64,000 bases of DNA from Steroidobacteraceae bacterium (GTDB lineage Bacteria > Pseudomonadota > Gammaproteobacteria > Steroidobacterales > Steroidobacteraceae), in assembly GCA_019187495.1 (NCBI GenBank), contig JABAQN010000056.1, positions 1-64,000 on the forward strand, given 5' to 3'. How positions within the stretch are numbered: the first letter of the stretch is position 1; each line of letters starts with the position of its first letter. Below the pieces are notes generated by a model. That model saw only the letters and a program-made list of their open reading frames with translations. It was not told the DNA's origin and did no database searches. This document shows, in pieces, positions 1 to 9,493 of this stretch. The position numbers were made by a program, and so were the translations under genes.

Positions 1-133
1 TCCCACTCAGCAGCGCGCGCTTCAGCTCCTGCAGTCCATCACCGTGTAGCCACTCGCACGACACCGAGCAATGCGCCAACCTGCTGAGTCACAACGCAAT
101 ACCTGTCGCCGGCGCTTGGAACTTCCGACTAGA

Positions 134-1897
134 ATGGGCACCATGAACGCGTCGGCGCTCCGCGGCGATTTCGCGCTCAATGCGCGCCTGACCTGGATCA
201 CGATCCTCGCCGCGATCATCGGCGTACTCGCCACGCTCGCCGCGGTCGTACTGCTCGATCTGATCCGCCTCTTCACCAATCTGTTTTTCTTCCAGACGCT
301 GTCGCTCGCCAATCGCTCCCCGGCGCAGGCCACGCTCGGGGCGTGGGTAATCGTGGTGCCGGCGATCGGCGGCCTGATCGTCGGCCTGATGGCGCGCTTC
401 GGCTCGGAGAAGATTCGCGGCCACGGCATCCCCGAGGCGATCGAAGCCATCCTGTTCGGCAAGAGCCATATCTCCGCGAAAGTCGCCGTCCTGAAGCCGC
501 TGTCCTCGGGCATCGTCATCGGTAGCGGCGGCCCGTTCGGCGCCGAGGGTCCGATCATCATGACGGGCGGCGCGATCGGCTCGCTGTTTGCGCAGTTCTT
601 CCACCTCACCGCGGCGGAGCGCAAGACGCTGCTGGTCGCCGGCGCGACCGCCGGCATGACCGCGGTGTTCGGCACGCCGGTCGCGGCCGTGCTGCTCGCC
701 GTCGAGCTGTTGCTGTTCGAGCTGCGCCCGCGCAGCCTGCTGCCCGTGGCGATGGCATGCGCCATCGCGGGCTTCGCGCGGCCGCTGGTGATGCCGCCGG
801 GCCCGCTGTTTCCACTGCAGACAGCGGCACCCGGCCTTTGGGCACTGCCCATGTGCATCCTTGCCGGGCTCGCGTGCGGCATCCTGTCGGCAACGTTGTC
901 GGCCTCGCTCTACAAGGTCGAGGACCTGTTCGCGAGGCTGCCGCTGCACTGGAGCTGGTGGCCGGCGCTCGGCGGGCTCGCGGTCGGCATCGGCGGCTAC
1001 TTCGAGCCGCGCGCGCTCGGCGTCGGCTACGACGTCATCGGCGACCTGTTGCACAACCAGATCCTGCTGGACGCCGCGGTGGCACTCGTCGTCGTCAAGG
1101 CACTGATCTGGGTACTCGCCCTCGGCTCCGGCACGTCCGGCGGCATCCTGGCGCCACTCCTCATCATGGGCGCAGGGCTCGGCGTCGTGCTGGGCCATGT
1201 GCTGCCGGGAGCCGATCCGCGACTGTGGACGCTCGTGTGCATGGCGGCGACGCTCGCCGGCGTGATGCGCGCGCCGCTGACCGCGACGGTCTTCGCGTTC
1301 GGCCTGACGCGCGATGCCAACGCGCTGCTGCCGCTGATCGCGACATCCGCAGTGTCCTATGGCTTCACCGTGCTGACGATGCGACGCTCGATCCTCACCG
1401 AGAAGATCGCCCGCCGCGGCTATCACATCTACCGCGAGTACGGCGTCGACCCGCTCGAGCGGCAGCTCGTCGACGAGGTCATGACGCGCGACGTCGTGGC
1501 GATCGACGCGGCGACGCCGGTGGATGAGACCATCGCACGCCACTTCGGCGCGGGCCAGGCGCACCGCGCCTTCCCGATCGTGCGCGACGGCGCCGTCCTC
1601 GGCATGGTGGACCGCGACCTGCTGGCTGCGGCGGCGGCACGCGATCCGCGCACGCCGGTCGAGGCGATCGTGGCCGACAGCCCGGCCATCGTCGCGCTGC
1701 CCGACGAATCGTGCCGTCTCGTCGCCTCGCGCCTCGCGCTGAACCGCCTCGAACGCCTGCCGGTGGTTGCCGACCTCGCGTCGATGCGGCTCGTGGGGAT
1801 CGTCGCGCGCAGCGACCTCGTGAAGCCTCGCCTCGCACATATAGAGGAGGAAGAGAAGCGTGAGCGGCCGCGGCGCGTGCCGTGGGTGTCGCGATGA
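134..1897 (+). CDS. ClC-family chloride channel/antiporter with C-terminal CBS domains
   Basis: This 587-residue inner-membrane protein should move chloride, probably as a proton-coupled antiporter. The hallmark ClC motifs are present in order: GHGIPE near residues 96-101, SGGPFGAEGP ending near residue 140 (its Glu is the gating glutamate), and GSGTSGGILAP in the second half. The selectivity motif reads GAEGP instead of the usual GREGP. After the membrane domain, about residues 455-575 look like a pair of CBS modules, which usually bind nucleotides and regulate transport. The open frame extends upstream to 71, but the ATGs at 134 and 143 sit better before the first helix. The next gene starts on its stop codon (ATGA), which suggests co-translation. 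The first 133 bases of the window hold nothing I can identify. Confidence 0.93.
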   Translation: MGTMNASALRGDFALNARLTWITILAAIIGVLATLAAVVLLDLIRLFTNLFFFQTLSLANRSPAQATLGAWVIVVPAIGGLIVGLMARFGSEKIRGHGIPEAIEAILFGKSHISAKVAVLKPLSSGIVIGSGGPFGAEGPIIMTGGAIGSLFAQFFHLTAAERKTLLVAGATAGMTAVFGTPVAAVLLAVELLLFELRPRSLLPVAMACAIAGFARPLVMPPGPLFPLQTAAPGLWALPMCILAGLACGILSATLSASLYKVEDLFARLPLHWSWWPALGGLAVGIGGYFEPRALGVGYDVIGDLLHNQILLDAAVALVVVKALIWVLALGSGTSGGILAPLLIMGAGLGVVLGHVLPGADPRLWTLVCMAATLAGVMRAPLTATVFAFGLTRDANALLPLIATSAVSYGFTVLTMRRSILTEKIARRGYHIYREYGVDPLERQLVDEVMTRDVVAIDAATPVDETIARHFGAGQAHRAFPIVRDGAVLGMVDRDLLAAAAARDPRTPVEAIVADSPAIVALPDESCRLVASRLALNRLERLPVVADLASMRLVGIVARSDLVKPRLAHIEEEEKRERPRRVPWVSR

Positions 1898-3066
1898 GTC
1901 GAACGCGCCGCGAGGCGATCCGCCGTCTCGCCACGGCCGGACTGTCGGCCGGCATGCTGTCCGTCCTTGCAGTCAGCCACGCCGCCGGATCCGGGCGATC
2001 CGGCACGCCGGCTTCGTGCGCGCCGGAGCAAGCCACGCGCTGGCGAGGCGGCACCCTGCGCCTCGAGAATGACCTGCTCGCGGGCACGGATCGCAACTAC
2101 ACGAATGGTCTCGCGCTCGCACTGGTTTCACGCGATTTCGAAAGCGCGCCGTCGCCGGCCTGCCTGCCGCGACCGATCGGCCTGTACGGCCGCTTCCTCG
2201 ACCTGATCGAACCGGGATTCCGCCGCGAGGAAGCGGATACATCGATGTCGCAGAATGTGGTCGTGCGCCTCGGCCAGGCGATCTATACGCCCGAGGACGG
2301 AACCCGCAGCGACCTGATCGTGGACGACCGTCCCTATGCCGGACTTCTCTATTTCGGAATCGCCTGGAACCGGCGCATTCACCCGCTGGATACGGGTTAC
2401 GAAGTGCTCGATGTCCGCGACCTGACGCTCGGGGTGATCGGCCCCTGGTCCCTCGCCGAGCAGTCGCAGGACCTCGCACACCGCGCGGAAGGCGCGGCCC
2501 GGTTTCGCGGCTGGGATCATCAGTTGCGCAACGAGACGGCCTTGCAGCTCACCCGGGAGCGCAGGTTCCGGCCTTTCGCCGGCGATACCGGCGTCGCGGG
2601 ATGGCGTCACGACGCCATCGGTGGCTACGCGCTGCGCGTCGGCAATGTCGAGACTTCCGCGTCGGCCGGGCTCGAACTGCGCGCCGGGTGGAATCTGCCC
2701 GACGATTTCGGCAGTTACCCCATTCGCGCAGGCGCGGAGAATCGTCCGCCATCAGCCGTCCGCAAGACGCACGAGTCGAAGGGCATGGCGCCCGGCGCCC
2801 GGCGGCCAGGCGTACACGCCTTCGTGAACCTCGAGCTCTCGGCGATCGCGCACGACTTCTCGCTCGATGGCAATCTGTTCCACGACAGCCACCGCGTCTC
2901 GCGCCGCCCCCTGGTCGCGCAGGTTGCGGCCGGCATCAGCAGCCAGTGGTTCGTCGCCGGGCGCCGCCTTCGCTTTGCCGTGATGCGCGTCTGGCGCACG
3001 CGCGAATTCGACGAGCAATCGGGCGATCCCGCCTTCGGCTCGATTGCGTTCAGCTGGGAGCGCTGA
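1894..3066 (+). CDS. Lipid A deacylase LpxR family (DUF2219) protein
   Basis: A 390-residue outer-membrane beta-barrel candidate. After an N-terminal signal-like segment (about residues 10-31) comes the DUF2219/LpxR signature ENDLLAGTDRNYTNG near residues 58-72. In LpxR the corresponding Asn, Asp and Thr are active-site or calcium-site residues. A later W-D-H-Q-L segment matches the conserved histidine region, and the chain ends in an aromatic strand, as barrels do. LpxR removes the 3'-linked acyloxyacyl chains of lipid A, but many DUF2219 proteins are uncharacterised, so the substrate is inferred. The ATG at 1894 overlaps the channel gene's stop as ATGA; an in-frame GTG at 1882 is the alternative start. 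Confidence 0.82.
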   Translation: MSRTRREAIRRLATAGLSAGMLSVLAVSHAAGSGRSGTPASCAPEQATRWRGGTLRLENDLLAGTDRNYTNGLALALVSRDFESAPSPACLPRPIGLYGRFLDLIEPGFRREEADTSMSQNVVVRLGQAIYTPEDGTRSDLIVDDRPYAGLLYFGIAWNRRIHPLDTGYEVLDVRDLTLGVIGPWSLAEQSQDLAHRAEGAARFRGWDHQLRNETALQLTRERRFRPFAGDTGVAGWRHDAIGGYALRVGNVETSASAGLELRAGWNLPDDFGSYPIRAGAENRPPSAVRKTHESKGMAPGARRPGVHAFVNLELSAIAHDFSLDGNLFHDSHRVSRRPLVAQVAAGISSQWFVAGRRLRFAVMRVWRTREFDEQSGDPAFGSIAFSWER

Positions 3067-3090
3067 GCGACGCGCCGCCGCCTTGCCAGG

Positions 3091-3681
3091 TCAGACGAGC
3101 CTGGCGGCAATCTCAACGAGCCGGCGTGCCTGATGGCGGATCGCCGACTTCATCGCGTCGGTGAACTCCCTGCCCTGCGTGTGGCTGTAACCGTAAGGGT
3201 TGCCGCCTGCTTCGAAGATCGACGGGTCCGTGAAACCCGGCGCCACCACGATGCCGCCCCAGTGCATGATCGTCGCGTAGAAGGAAAGCAGCGTGGTCTC
3301 CTGCCCGCCGTGCGGATTCTGCGCGGACGACATCGCCGATACGGCCTTGTTGGCGAGGCCGCCCCTGGCCCAGACGCCGCCGAGCGTGTCGATGAACGCA
3401 CGCATCTGGCTCGCCATGATCCCGAAGCGGGTCGGCGCCGAGAACAGGTAGGCGTTGGCCCATTCCATGTCGGCCGCCGTGACTTTCGGAATGTGGGCGG
3501 TCTTCTCCGCGTGCGCCTTCCAGGGATCGACGCCCGCGACGACTTCGGCCGGCGCCGTCTCCGGAGCCTTCAGCAACCGCACGTCGGCACCCGCGGCCCG
3601 GGCTGCCTCGGCGGCAATTTCCGCCATCTGATGGTTCGTGCCGTAGGTCGAATAGTAGATGACGGCGAGCCTGACGCTCAT
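3091..3681 (-). CDS. wrbA: NAD(P)H:quinone oxidoreductase, WrbA type
   Basis: A 196-residue flavodoxin-fold protein that should reduce quinones by two electrons using FMN and NAD(P)H in the cytoplasm. The N-terminus carries the phosphate-binding loop [13 protein letters not shown]. The WrbA landmarks [17 protein letters not shown] and [10 protein letters not shown] follow, and length matches the family. The start at 3681 is preferred over a start at 3702 because AGGGAGA lies just upstream. It is transcribed away from a LysR gene across about 130 bp, the classic arrangement of a LysR regulator and its target. Confidence 0.92.
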   Translation of the reverse strand: MSVRLAVIYYSTYGTNHQMAEIAAEAARAAGADVRLLKAPETAPAEVVAGVDPWKAHAEKTAHIPKVTAADMEWANAYLFSAPTRFGIMASQMRAFIDTLGGVWARGGLANKAVSAMSSAQNPHGGQETTLLSFYATIMHWGGIVVAPGFTDPSIFEAGGNPYGYSHTQGREFTDAMKSAIRHQARRLVEIAARLV

Positions 3682-3808
3682 TGGCTGTCTCCCTGGTTGC
3701 ATGCGCCCTGTCTTCGCACCGATGCGTCGATGACGGTACGTGACTCTATTGAGGCCCGGCCGGCGGGTAAATGCCCGAAGTGACCCTCACAATTTCATTT
3801 CTGCAACA

Positions 3809-4738
3809 ATGGCGGCCATGGCCACGCTCGCGCTGCACGCCGACGACCTGATCCTGTTCGCACACATTGCCGACGCCGGCAGTCTCACGCGCGCATCGGA
3901 CCGGACCGGCCTGCCCAAGGCGACCCTTTCGCGGCGGCTCACCGCGCTGGAAAACCGCTGCGGCGAGCGGCTTCTGCAGCGCAGTACCCGGCGCATGGTG
4001 CTGACCGCATTCGGCGAGCAGATGCTCGAACACGCCCGCCGTCTGTCCGAGGAAGCAGGCGCGGCGGCCGCGTTTGCGCAACATCGACAGCGCACACCGC
4101 GCGGATCACTGCGTGTGGCGTTGCCACCCGAGTTCGCCGAGCTGTCCCTCGCCCTGGCAGTCACCCGCTTCCATGCCAGGTATCCGGACGTCCGCCTGGA
4201 GCTCGATCTTTCCGCCCGGCGCGTCGACCTCGTGGCCGAGCGCTTCGACCTCGCGGTTCGCGTAGCGACGCGGCTGCCCGACGACGGCACTTTGGTCGCG
4301 CGACGCATCACCACCTCGTCGGGAGGGCTCTACGCCAACCGCAACTACCTGCGCCGATACGGCACACCGCGCACGCCCGACGACCTCATTCGGCATGTCG
4401 GCCTCGCACTCGTGATCGGCGCCGGCGAGCGACAGAAGTGGCTGCTGTCACGCCGCGGCGAGCGCTGGGAGGGCTTGCCGGACCGCGTCCTCGTGGCGAA
4501 CTCCCTCGGCCTGCTGCACGCATTGGGTGTGCGCGGGCTCGGAATTGTCGCCCTGACCGAGCGCTTCACCCGGGGGCTGGCCAACCGCGGCGAACTCGAA
4601 CGCGTGCTGCCGGACTGGAACCTGCCGCCCATTACCCTTTGGTGCGTGACCGCGGGACGTCGTTTGCTGTCGCCGCAAACGCATGCATTCATCGAGATCC
4701 TGCGCGCGACGCTTGCCGATGACACGTCGCGGCGGTAA
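3809..4738 (+). CDS. LysR-family transcriptional regulator
   Basis: A 309-residue regulator. An N-terminal helix-turn-helix reads LTRASDRTGLPKATLSRRL, and the linker helix continues through RSTRRMVLTAFGE. The rest is a substrate-binding-like effector domain containing the usual hinge segment RGSLRVALPPEF. The subtype resembles the CrgA/DsdC-like cluster whose members often control divergent oxidoreductases. The frame opens at 3740, but the ATG at 3809 (or 3818) begins right before the DNA-binding domain. It faces wrbA, so autorepression and control of wrbA are likely; the inducer is unknown. Confidence 0.9.
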   Translation: MAAMATLALHADDLILFAHIADAGSLTRASDRTGLPKATLSRRLTALENRCGERLLQRSTRRMVLTAFGEQMLEHARRLSEEAGAAAAFAQHRQRTPRGSLRVALPPEFAELSLALAVTRFHARYPDVRLELDLSARRVDLVAERFDLAVRVATRLPDDGTLVARRITTSSGGLYANRNYLRRYGTPRTPDDLIRHVGLALVIGAGERQKWLLSRRGERWEGLPDRVLVANSLGLLHALGVRGLGIVALTERFTRGLANRGELERVLPDWNLPPITLWCVTAGRRLLSPQTHAFIEILRATLADDTSRR

Positions 4739-4755
4739 CGGTGTGATCGCCGCCG

Positions 4756-6756
4756 TCAGCGAAAGCGCATGATGATCTGGTCGACCGCGAGGCTGTCGCC
4801 TTTCTTTGCGAGTACCTCGCCGACCACACCGTCGCGGGATGCGACGAGGACGTTCTCCATCTTCATGGCTTCGATCACGGCCAGCTTCTCGCCGGCGACG
4901 ACGCTCCGGCCCGGCTGCACGGCCACTTCGACCAGCAGGCCCGGCATCGGCGAGAGCAGGACTTTCGAAAGATCCGGCGGGGCCTTGACCGGCATCAGCG
5001 CGAGCAATTGCGCGGCGCGCGGGGTGAGCACGCGCGCCGTGATCGCCGTGCCGTTTCGCGAGAGGCGGTAATCGAGGCCGAGCCGCTCGACCTGCGCGCT
5101 GTAAGGCAGCCCGTCGTATTCGCCACGCATCACGATGTCGCGAACCGCGCCGGGGAGCGTGATGCGGTGACTGCGCCCGCCGATCGCCACGTGGATGGCC
5201 GATCCGTCGGCGATCACGGCGACGGGCGCCTGCTCACGCCAGCCTGCGCCCTCGGCGAGGGCGACTACGAATTCCCCGGGAATCTGCTGCTCCCGCCCCG
5301 GCAGCTGGCCGCTGATCGTCGCGGCACGCTCGCGATAGCGACGATGCACGGCCGCCGCCAGGGTCACGAGGAAATCCAGCGCCTCGCCCGTGGCGGCGGC
5401 GCCGTGGAAGCCATGCGGATACTCCTCGGCAATGAAGCCCGTGTTGAAGGCCCCCGACACGAAACGCGGGTGCGCGAGCAGCGCCGCCTGGAATGGAATA
5501 TTGCTCGAGATGCCGCGCACGACGAACCCGTTCAGCGCCTCGCGCAGCTTCGCGATCGCCTCACCGCGATCGCGCCCGTGCGCGATCAGCTTGGCGATCA
5601 TCGAATCATAGTGCACCGGGATTTCGCCGCCCTCCTCGACCCCGGTGTCGATGCGCACACCATTGCCCTCGGGCGGCGGGCGGAACTTCACCAGCCGACC
5701 CGTGGAGGGCAGGAAACCGCGGAACGGATCCTCGGCATTGATGCGACACTCGATCGCCCAGCCGTCGAGTCTCACGTCGGCCTGCGTGAACGAGAGTGGC
5801 TCGCCCGCCGCCACGCGTATCATCTGTTCGACGAGATCGAGTCCGGTGATGAACTCGGTGACCGGGTGCTCGACCTGCAGCCGCGTGTTCATCTCGAGGA
5901 AGTAGAAACTGCGGTCCTTGCCGACCACGAACTCCACGGTGCCGGCAGACTGATAGTCGACCGCGCGCGCGAGCGCCACCGCCTGCTCGCCCATCGCGCG
6001 GCGGGTGGCGGCGTCGAGGAAGGGGCTCGGGGCCTCTTCGATCACCTTCTGGTGGCGGCGCTGGATCGAGCACTCGCGCTCCCAGAGGTAGACGCAGTGG
6101 CCATGGGCGTCGCCGAGTACCTGGATCTCGATGTGGCGCGGCTCTTCGATGAATTTTTCGATGAAGACGCGATCGTCGCCGAAGCTCGCGCGCGCCTCGT
6201 TGCGGCAGGAAACGTAGCCCTCGGCGACTTCCGCATCCCGGTGCGCGACCCGCAGGCCCTTGCCGCCGCCGCCCGCGCTCGCCTTGATCATCACCGGATA
6301 GCCGATGCGGCGCGCGATCGATACCGCCTCCTCGGGTGATTCGATCGGCGCGTTGTGTCCGGGAATGGTGTGCACTCCCGCGCGCCCGGCGAGCGCCTTC
6401 GAGGCGATCTTGTCGCCCATCGCCGCTATCGAGGCATGCTTCGGCCCGATGAAGACGATGCCAGCCTCCTCGACGCGTCGCGCGAACTGCTCGTTCTCGG
6501 AGAGGAACCCGTAGCCCGGATGCAGCGCCTCGGCGCCGCTCGACTGGCAGGCGGCGATGATGCGCTCGGCCACGAGATAGCTCTCGCGGCTCGGCGCGCG
6601 CCCGATGGCGATCGCCTCGTCGGCGAGCGTCACGTGGCGGGCATCGCGGTCGGCGTCGGAATACACCGCGACGGTGGCGATGCCCATGCGGCGCGCGGTA
6701 CGAATGACGCGGCAGGCGATCTCGCCGCGGTTGGCAACCAGGATCTTCTTGAACAA
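4756..6756 (-). CDS. Acyl-CoA carboxylase alpha subunit (biotin carboxylase plus biotin carrier), propionyl-CoA type
   Basis: A 666-residue subunit that carboxylates its own biotin with ATP and bicarbonate. The N-terminus FKKILVANRGEIACRVIRTA opens the biotin carboxylase domain. The ATP-grasp glycine loop (KASAGGGGKGL) and the catalytic-region segment EMNTRLQVEHPVTE follow, and the biotinylation motif EAMKMENVL lies near the C-terminus. I favour a TTG start at 6756: it gives exactly the family N-terminus and sits 11 nt after the beta-subunit stop. A GTG at 6798, inside the beta gene, is the alternative. With no methylcrotonyl or geranyl pathway genes beside it, propionyl-CoA is the best substrate guess. 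Confidence 0.92.
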   Translation of the reverse strand: MFKKILVANRGEIACRVIRTARRMGIATVAVYSDADRDARHVTLADEAIAIGRAPSRESYLVAERIIAACQSSGAEALHPGYGFLSENEQFARRVEEAGIVFIGPKHASIAAMGDKIASKALAGRAGVHTIPGHNAPIESPEEAVSIARRIGYPVMIKASAGGGGKGLRVAHRDAEVAEGYVSCRNEARASFGDDRVFIEKFIEEPRHIEIQVLGDAHGHCVYLWERECSIQRRHQKVIEEAPSPFLDAATRRAMGEQAVALARAVDYQSAGTVEFVVGKDRSFYFLEMNTRLQVEHPVTEFITGLDLVEQMIRVAAGEPLSFTQADVRLDGWAIECRINAEDPFRGFLPSTGRLVKFRPPPEGNGVRIDTGVEEGGEIPVHYDSMIAKLIAHGRDRGEAIAKLREALNGFVVRGISSNIPFQAALLAHPRFVSGAFNTGFIAEEYPHGFHGAAATGEALDFLVTLAAAVHRRYRERAATISGQLPGREQQIPGEFVVALAEGAGWREQAPVAVIADGSAIHVAIGGRSHRITLPGAVRDIVMRGEYDGLPYSAQVERLGLDYRLSRNGTAITARVLTPRAAQLLALMPVKAPPDLSKVLLSPMPGLLVEVAVQPGRSVVAGEKLAVIEAMKMENVLVASRDGVVGEVLAKKGDSLAVDQIIMRFR

Positions 6757-6767
6757 GATGGGCGGTC

Positions 6768-8300
6768 TCAGAGCGGAATGTTGCCGTGCTTGCGCCACGG
6801 CTCGTCGAGTTTCTTGTCACGGAGCATCACGAGCGAGCGGCAGATGCGCTTGCGCGTTTCGTGCGGCTGGATCACGTCGTCGATGTAACCGCGCGCGCCG
6901 GCGATGAACGGGTTGGCGAACTTCGCGCGATATTCGGCCTCGCGCGCCGCGATGCGCGCCGGGTCGTTCTTCTCCTCGCGGAAAATGATCTCGACCGCGC
7001 CCTTCGGCCCCATCACCGCGATCTCGGCGTTCGGCCAGGCGAAATTGACGTCGCCGCGCAGGTGCTTGGAGGACATGACGTCGTAGGCGCCGCCGTACGC
7101 CTTGCGGGTGATGACGGTGACCTTCGGCACCGTGCATTCCGCGTAGGCGTAGAGCAGCTTCGCGCCGTGCTTGATGATCCCGCCGTATTCCTGTGCGGTG
7201 CCGGGCATGAAGCCGGGCACATCGACGAAGGTGACGATCGGGATGCTGAATGCGTCGCAGAAGCGCACGAAGCGCGCCGCCTTGGTGCTGCTCTTGATGT
7301 CGAGGCACCCCGCCAGCACCAGCGGCTGGTTGGCGACGAAGCCTACGGACTGGCCATCCATGCGACCGAAGCCGATGACGATGTTCTTCGCGAACTCGGT
7401 CTGCAGCTCGAAGAACTCGCCATCGTCCACCACCTTGGCGATGAGCTCCTTGATGTCATACGGCTGGTTCGGATTGTCCGGCACCAGCGTATCGAGCGAC
7501 ATCTCGATGCGCTCGGCCGGGTCCTGCGAGCGGCGCACCGGCGGCTTTTCGCGGTTGTTGAGCGGCAGGTAGTTGAAGAGCCGGCGCGTCATCAGCAGCG
7601 CCTCGACATCGTTCTCGAACGCGAGGTCCGCCACGCCGCTGCGGGTCGTGTGCGACAGCGCGCCGCCGAGGTCCTCGGCGGTCACTTCCTCGTGCGTGAC
7701 CGTCTTCACCACCTCGGGGCCGGTCACGAACATGTAGGCACTGTCCTTCACCATGAAGATGAAGTCGGTCATCGCGGGGCTGTACACGGCACCGCCAGCG
7801 CAGGGACCCATGATCACGCTGATTTGCGGAATCACGCCGGAGGCGCTGACATTGCGCTGGAAGACCTCGGCATATCCGCCGAGGGAGGCCACGCCTTCCT
7901 GGATGCGCGCGCCGCCCGAATCGTTCAGGCCGATGACCGGCGCGCCGACCTTCAGCGCCTGGTCCATCACCTTGCAGATCTTTTCGGCGTGCGCTTCGCT
8001 CAGCGCGCCGCCGAACACCGTGAAGTCCTGGCTGAAGACGAATACCAGCCTTCCGTCGATGCATCCGTAGCCCGTGACCACGCCATCACCCGGGACCCGG
8101 TTATCCGCCATGCCGAAATCCGCGCAGCGGTGCTCGACGAACATGTCCCATTCCTCGAAGGTTCCCTCATCGAGCAGCAATTCGATGCGCTCGCGGGCGG
8201 TGAGCTTGCCCTTCGCGTGCTGCGCGGCGATGCGCTTCTCGCCACCGCCCAGGCGCGCGCGGGCGCGCTTCTCTTCAAGCTGCTGGATGATGTCGTGCAC
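6768..8300 (-). CDS. Acyl-CoA carboxylase beta subunit (carboxyltransferase), propionyl-CoA type
   Basis: A 510-residue carboxyltransferase that moves the carboxyl group from biotin to the acyl-CoA. Family landmarks include [19 protein letters not shown] near the N-terminus, the oxyanion-hole region [36 protein letters not shown], and in the C-terminal crotonase half [13 protein letters not shown] and [11 protein letters not shown]. Length and sequence resemble PccB. GTG is the start codon, preceded by GGGGA at a suitable distance. It is the first gene of a two-gene operon with the alpha subunit; together they would make methylmalonyl-CoA from propionyl-CoA, the route for odd-chain fatty acids, branched amino acids or sterol side chains. 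Confidence 0.92.
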   Translation of the reverse strand: MHDIIQQLEEKRARARLGGGEKRIAAQHAKGKLTARERIELLLDEGTFEEWDMFVEHRCADFGMADNRVPGDGVVTGYGCIDGRLVFVFSQDFTVFGGALSEAHAEKICKVMDQALKVGAPVIGLNDSGGARIQEGVASLGGYAEVFQRNVSASGVIPQISVIMGPCAGGAVYSPAMTDFIFMVKDSAYMFVTGPEVVKTVTHEEVTAEDLGGALSHTTRSGVADLAFENDVEALLMTRRLFNYLPLNNREKPPVRRSQDPAERIEMSLDTLVPDNPNQPYDIKELIAKVVDDGEFFELQTEFAKNIVIGFGRMDGQSVGFVANQPLVLAGCLDIKSSTKAARFVRFCDAFSIPIVTFVDVPGFMPGTAQEYGGIIKHGAKLLYAYAECTVPKVTVITRKAYGGAYDVMSSKHLRGDVNFAWPNAEIAVMGPKGAVEIIFREEKNDPARIAAREAEYRAKFANPFIAGARGYIDDVIQPHETRKRICRSLVMLRDKKLDEPWRKHGNIPL

Positions 8301-8414
8301 TCAGGTCGTTTCCCCGGGGTATGTTGGACGGCATTTCAGGTTGGCCGAACAGCATAAGGCCAGCGCCGCCAGACGCAAGCAGCCAGCGCCGCGGAATTGA
8401 CCAGCGTCGAACCG

Positions 8415-8433
8415 GCCGGCACGGGGAGCCGGC
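8415..8433. terminator. GC hairpin in the 161-bp gap between two genes, weak terminator candidate
   Basis: GCCGGC and GCCGGC form a perfect six-pair stem around a seven-base loop, just past the stop of the CsgG-like gene and upstream of the carboxylase operon. There is no T tract on either strand, so intrinsic termination is doubtful. The rest of 8301-8461 must hold the carboxylase promoter, but I see no convincing -35/-10 pair. Confidence 0.25.
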
Positions 8434-8461
8434 GGTCCATCGACGGCGGATTCGCCCCGGC

Positions 8462-9391
8462 CTACTTCGCCAGCTGGAACAGGGTCGACGGCGTCCAGCC
8501 TTCGTTGCCGAGCTCGTCGGACACCTTCCACCAGATGCCCTGCTTCTCGCCGGTGGGATACAGGGTCATGCCCGGATCGAGGTCGCGCACCACGGCGCTC
8601 TTGGTGTCTGGTTTGGCGTACAACTTGCCGGGCTTCGACATGGTCACCGACTGGCTGACATTGTCCGCCTTGGCGTTCGGCTGGATCTGCTTGACGTCAT
8701 TGACCAGCTTGGTGAAGGCCTGGAGGTAGGCCATCGTGACCACCTGGCCGATCTCGGTGTTGGCGTACCCGCTGGCGCCCGCGGCCGCAAAGCCGCCGAA
8801 GAATGCCCCGCCGCCACCGCCCCAGCCGAGATCGGTCTTCTTGGCGTGGCCCTGCTGCAGCGATACCTGCTCGGTCGAGCGCACATCCGTAAGAGTCAGG
8901 ACGACGTCCGCCGTCTTGCTCTTGAGGCTGATGCCGCCGACCACGGCGCCGGCCACGCCACCGATCATGCCGCCGAGCAGGCCGCCGATGCCCCTGCCGC
9001 CCGAATTGGAATTCTTGTTGACGATGTCCGGCACGAGCACGTAATCGGCCGCCTTCATCTGGCCCTTGCCGATGTTGGAACCACCGCGCATTTCACCGCT
9101 GCCGGCCAGGGCGCGCTCCTGCTGGGCCGCCGCGAGGCCCTTGCCGCGATCGAGCAGCGTGAAGCAGTTCGATTGCGAGACGAATACCTTGATCAGCGCC
9201 TCGGGCGACTCGAGCTGCAGGTCGTACCACCACTTGTTTTCGGGCTCGGTGACTGCAAGCGTGCCGATTTTCTTGTCGCAGGTCGGAATGACCGGCTCCT
9301 TGGTATCGCTCTCGGCGGCCTGGACGGCCCCCGCGAGCGTTGCACACACCAGGCCGATCGCCAGTTTGATCGTCGATCCATCGCGTGTCAT
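8462..9391 (-). CDS. CsgG-like lipoprotein-family/secreted protein with glycine zipper and SH3-like domain
   Basis: A 309-residue exported protein. Residues 1-25 are a signal peptide (KLAIGLVCATLAGAVQAAE). The central part resembles the CsgG/curli-assembly fold: a segment ending SNCFTLLDRGKG, the MKAADYVLVPDIV strand, and a long glycine-zipper stretch (GGLLGGMIGGVAGAVVGG). The last 70 residues look like a bacterial SH3 domain, which often binds peptidoglycan (KLYAKPDTKSAVVRDL, WWKVSDELGNEGW). The start at 9391 has AGGGGG upstream; a longer frame reaching 10300 is only the antisense of murB. No curlin genes are nearby, so a general envelope role is more likely than curli secretion. It is divergent from murB across 102 bp. 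Confidence 0.78.
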   Translation of the reverse strand: MTRDGSTIKLAIGLVCATLAGAVQAAESDTKEPVIPTCDKKIGTLAVTEPENKWWYDLQLESPEALIKVFVSQSNCFTLLDRGKGLAAAQQERALAGSGEMRGGSNIGKGQMKAADYVLVPDIVNKNSNSGGRGIGGLLGGMIGGVAGAVVGGISLKSKTADVVLTLTDVRSTEQVSLQQGHAKKTDLGWGGGGGAFFGGFAAAGASGYANTEIGQVVTMAYLQAFTKLVNDVKQIQPNAKADNVSQSVTMSKPGKLYAKPDTKSAVVRDLDPGMTLYPTGEKQGIWWKVSDELGNEGWTPSTLFQLAK

Positions 9392-9493
9392 GGTGCCCCC
9401 TGCATGCTGTCCGCCGGGCTCTTGTCGGCCGGAAGCGCAGAATATTACGGCAGGCCTTCGACTGACAGCAACAGCCGCCCGAAGTCGTGGACA

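Noticed and set aside
89-1840. 583-codon open frame on the minus strand opposite the ClC gene
   Set aside because: Rich in Arg, Asp and Gln with no domain or hydrophobic pattern; it is the antisense of a clearly coding gene in high-GC DNA.
5008-8357. Long + strand frames (443 and 523 codons) opposite the carboxylase genes
   Set aside because: The minus strand encodes complete PccA and PccB homologues; the + translations have no recognisable features.
8462-9391. CsgG-like protein as the curli secretion channel
   Set aside because: No curlin or CsgE/F genes in the window, and the protein has an SH3-like tail not found in CsgG; only the fold family can be claimed.
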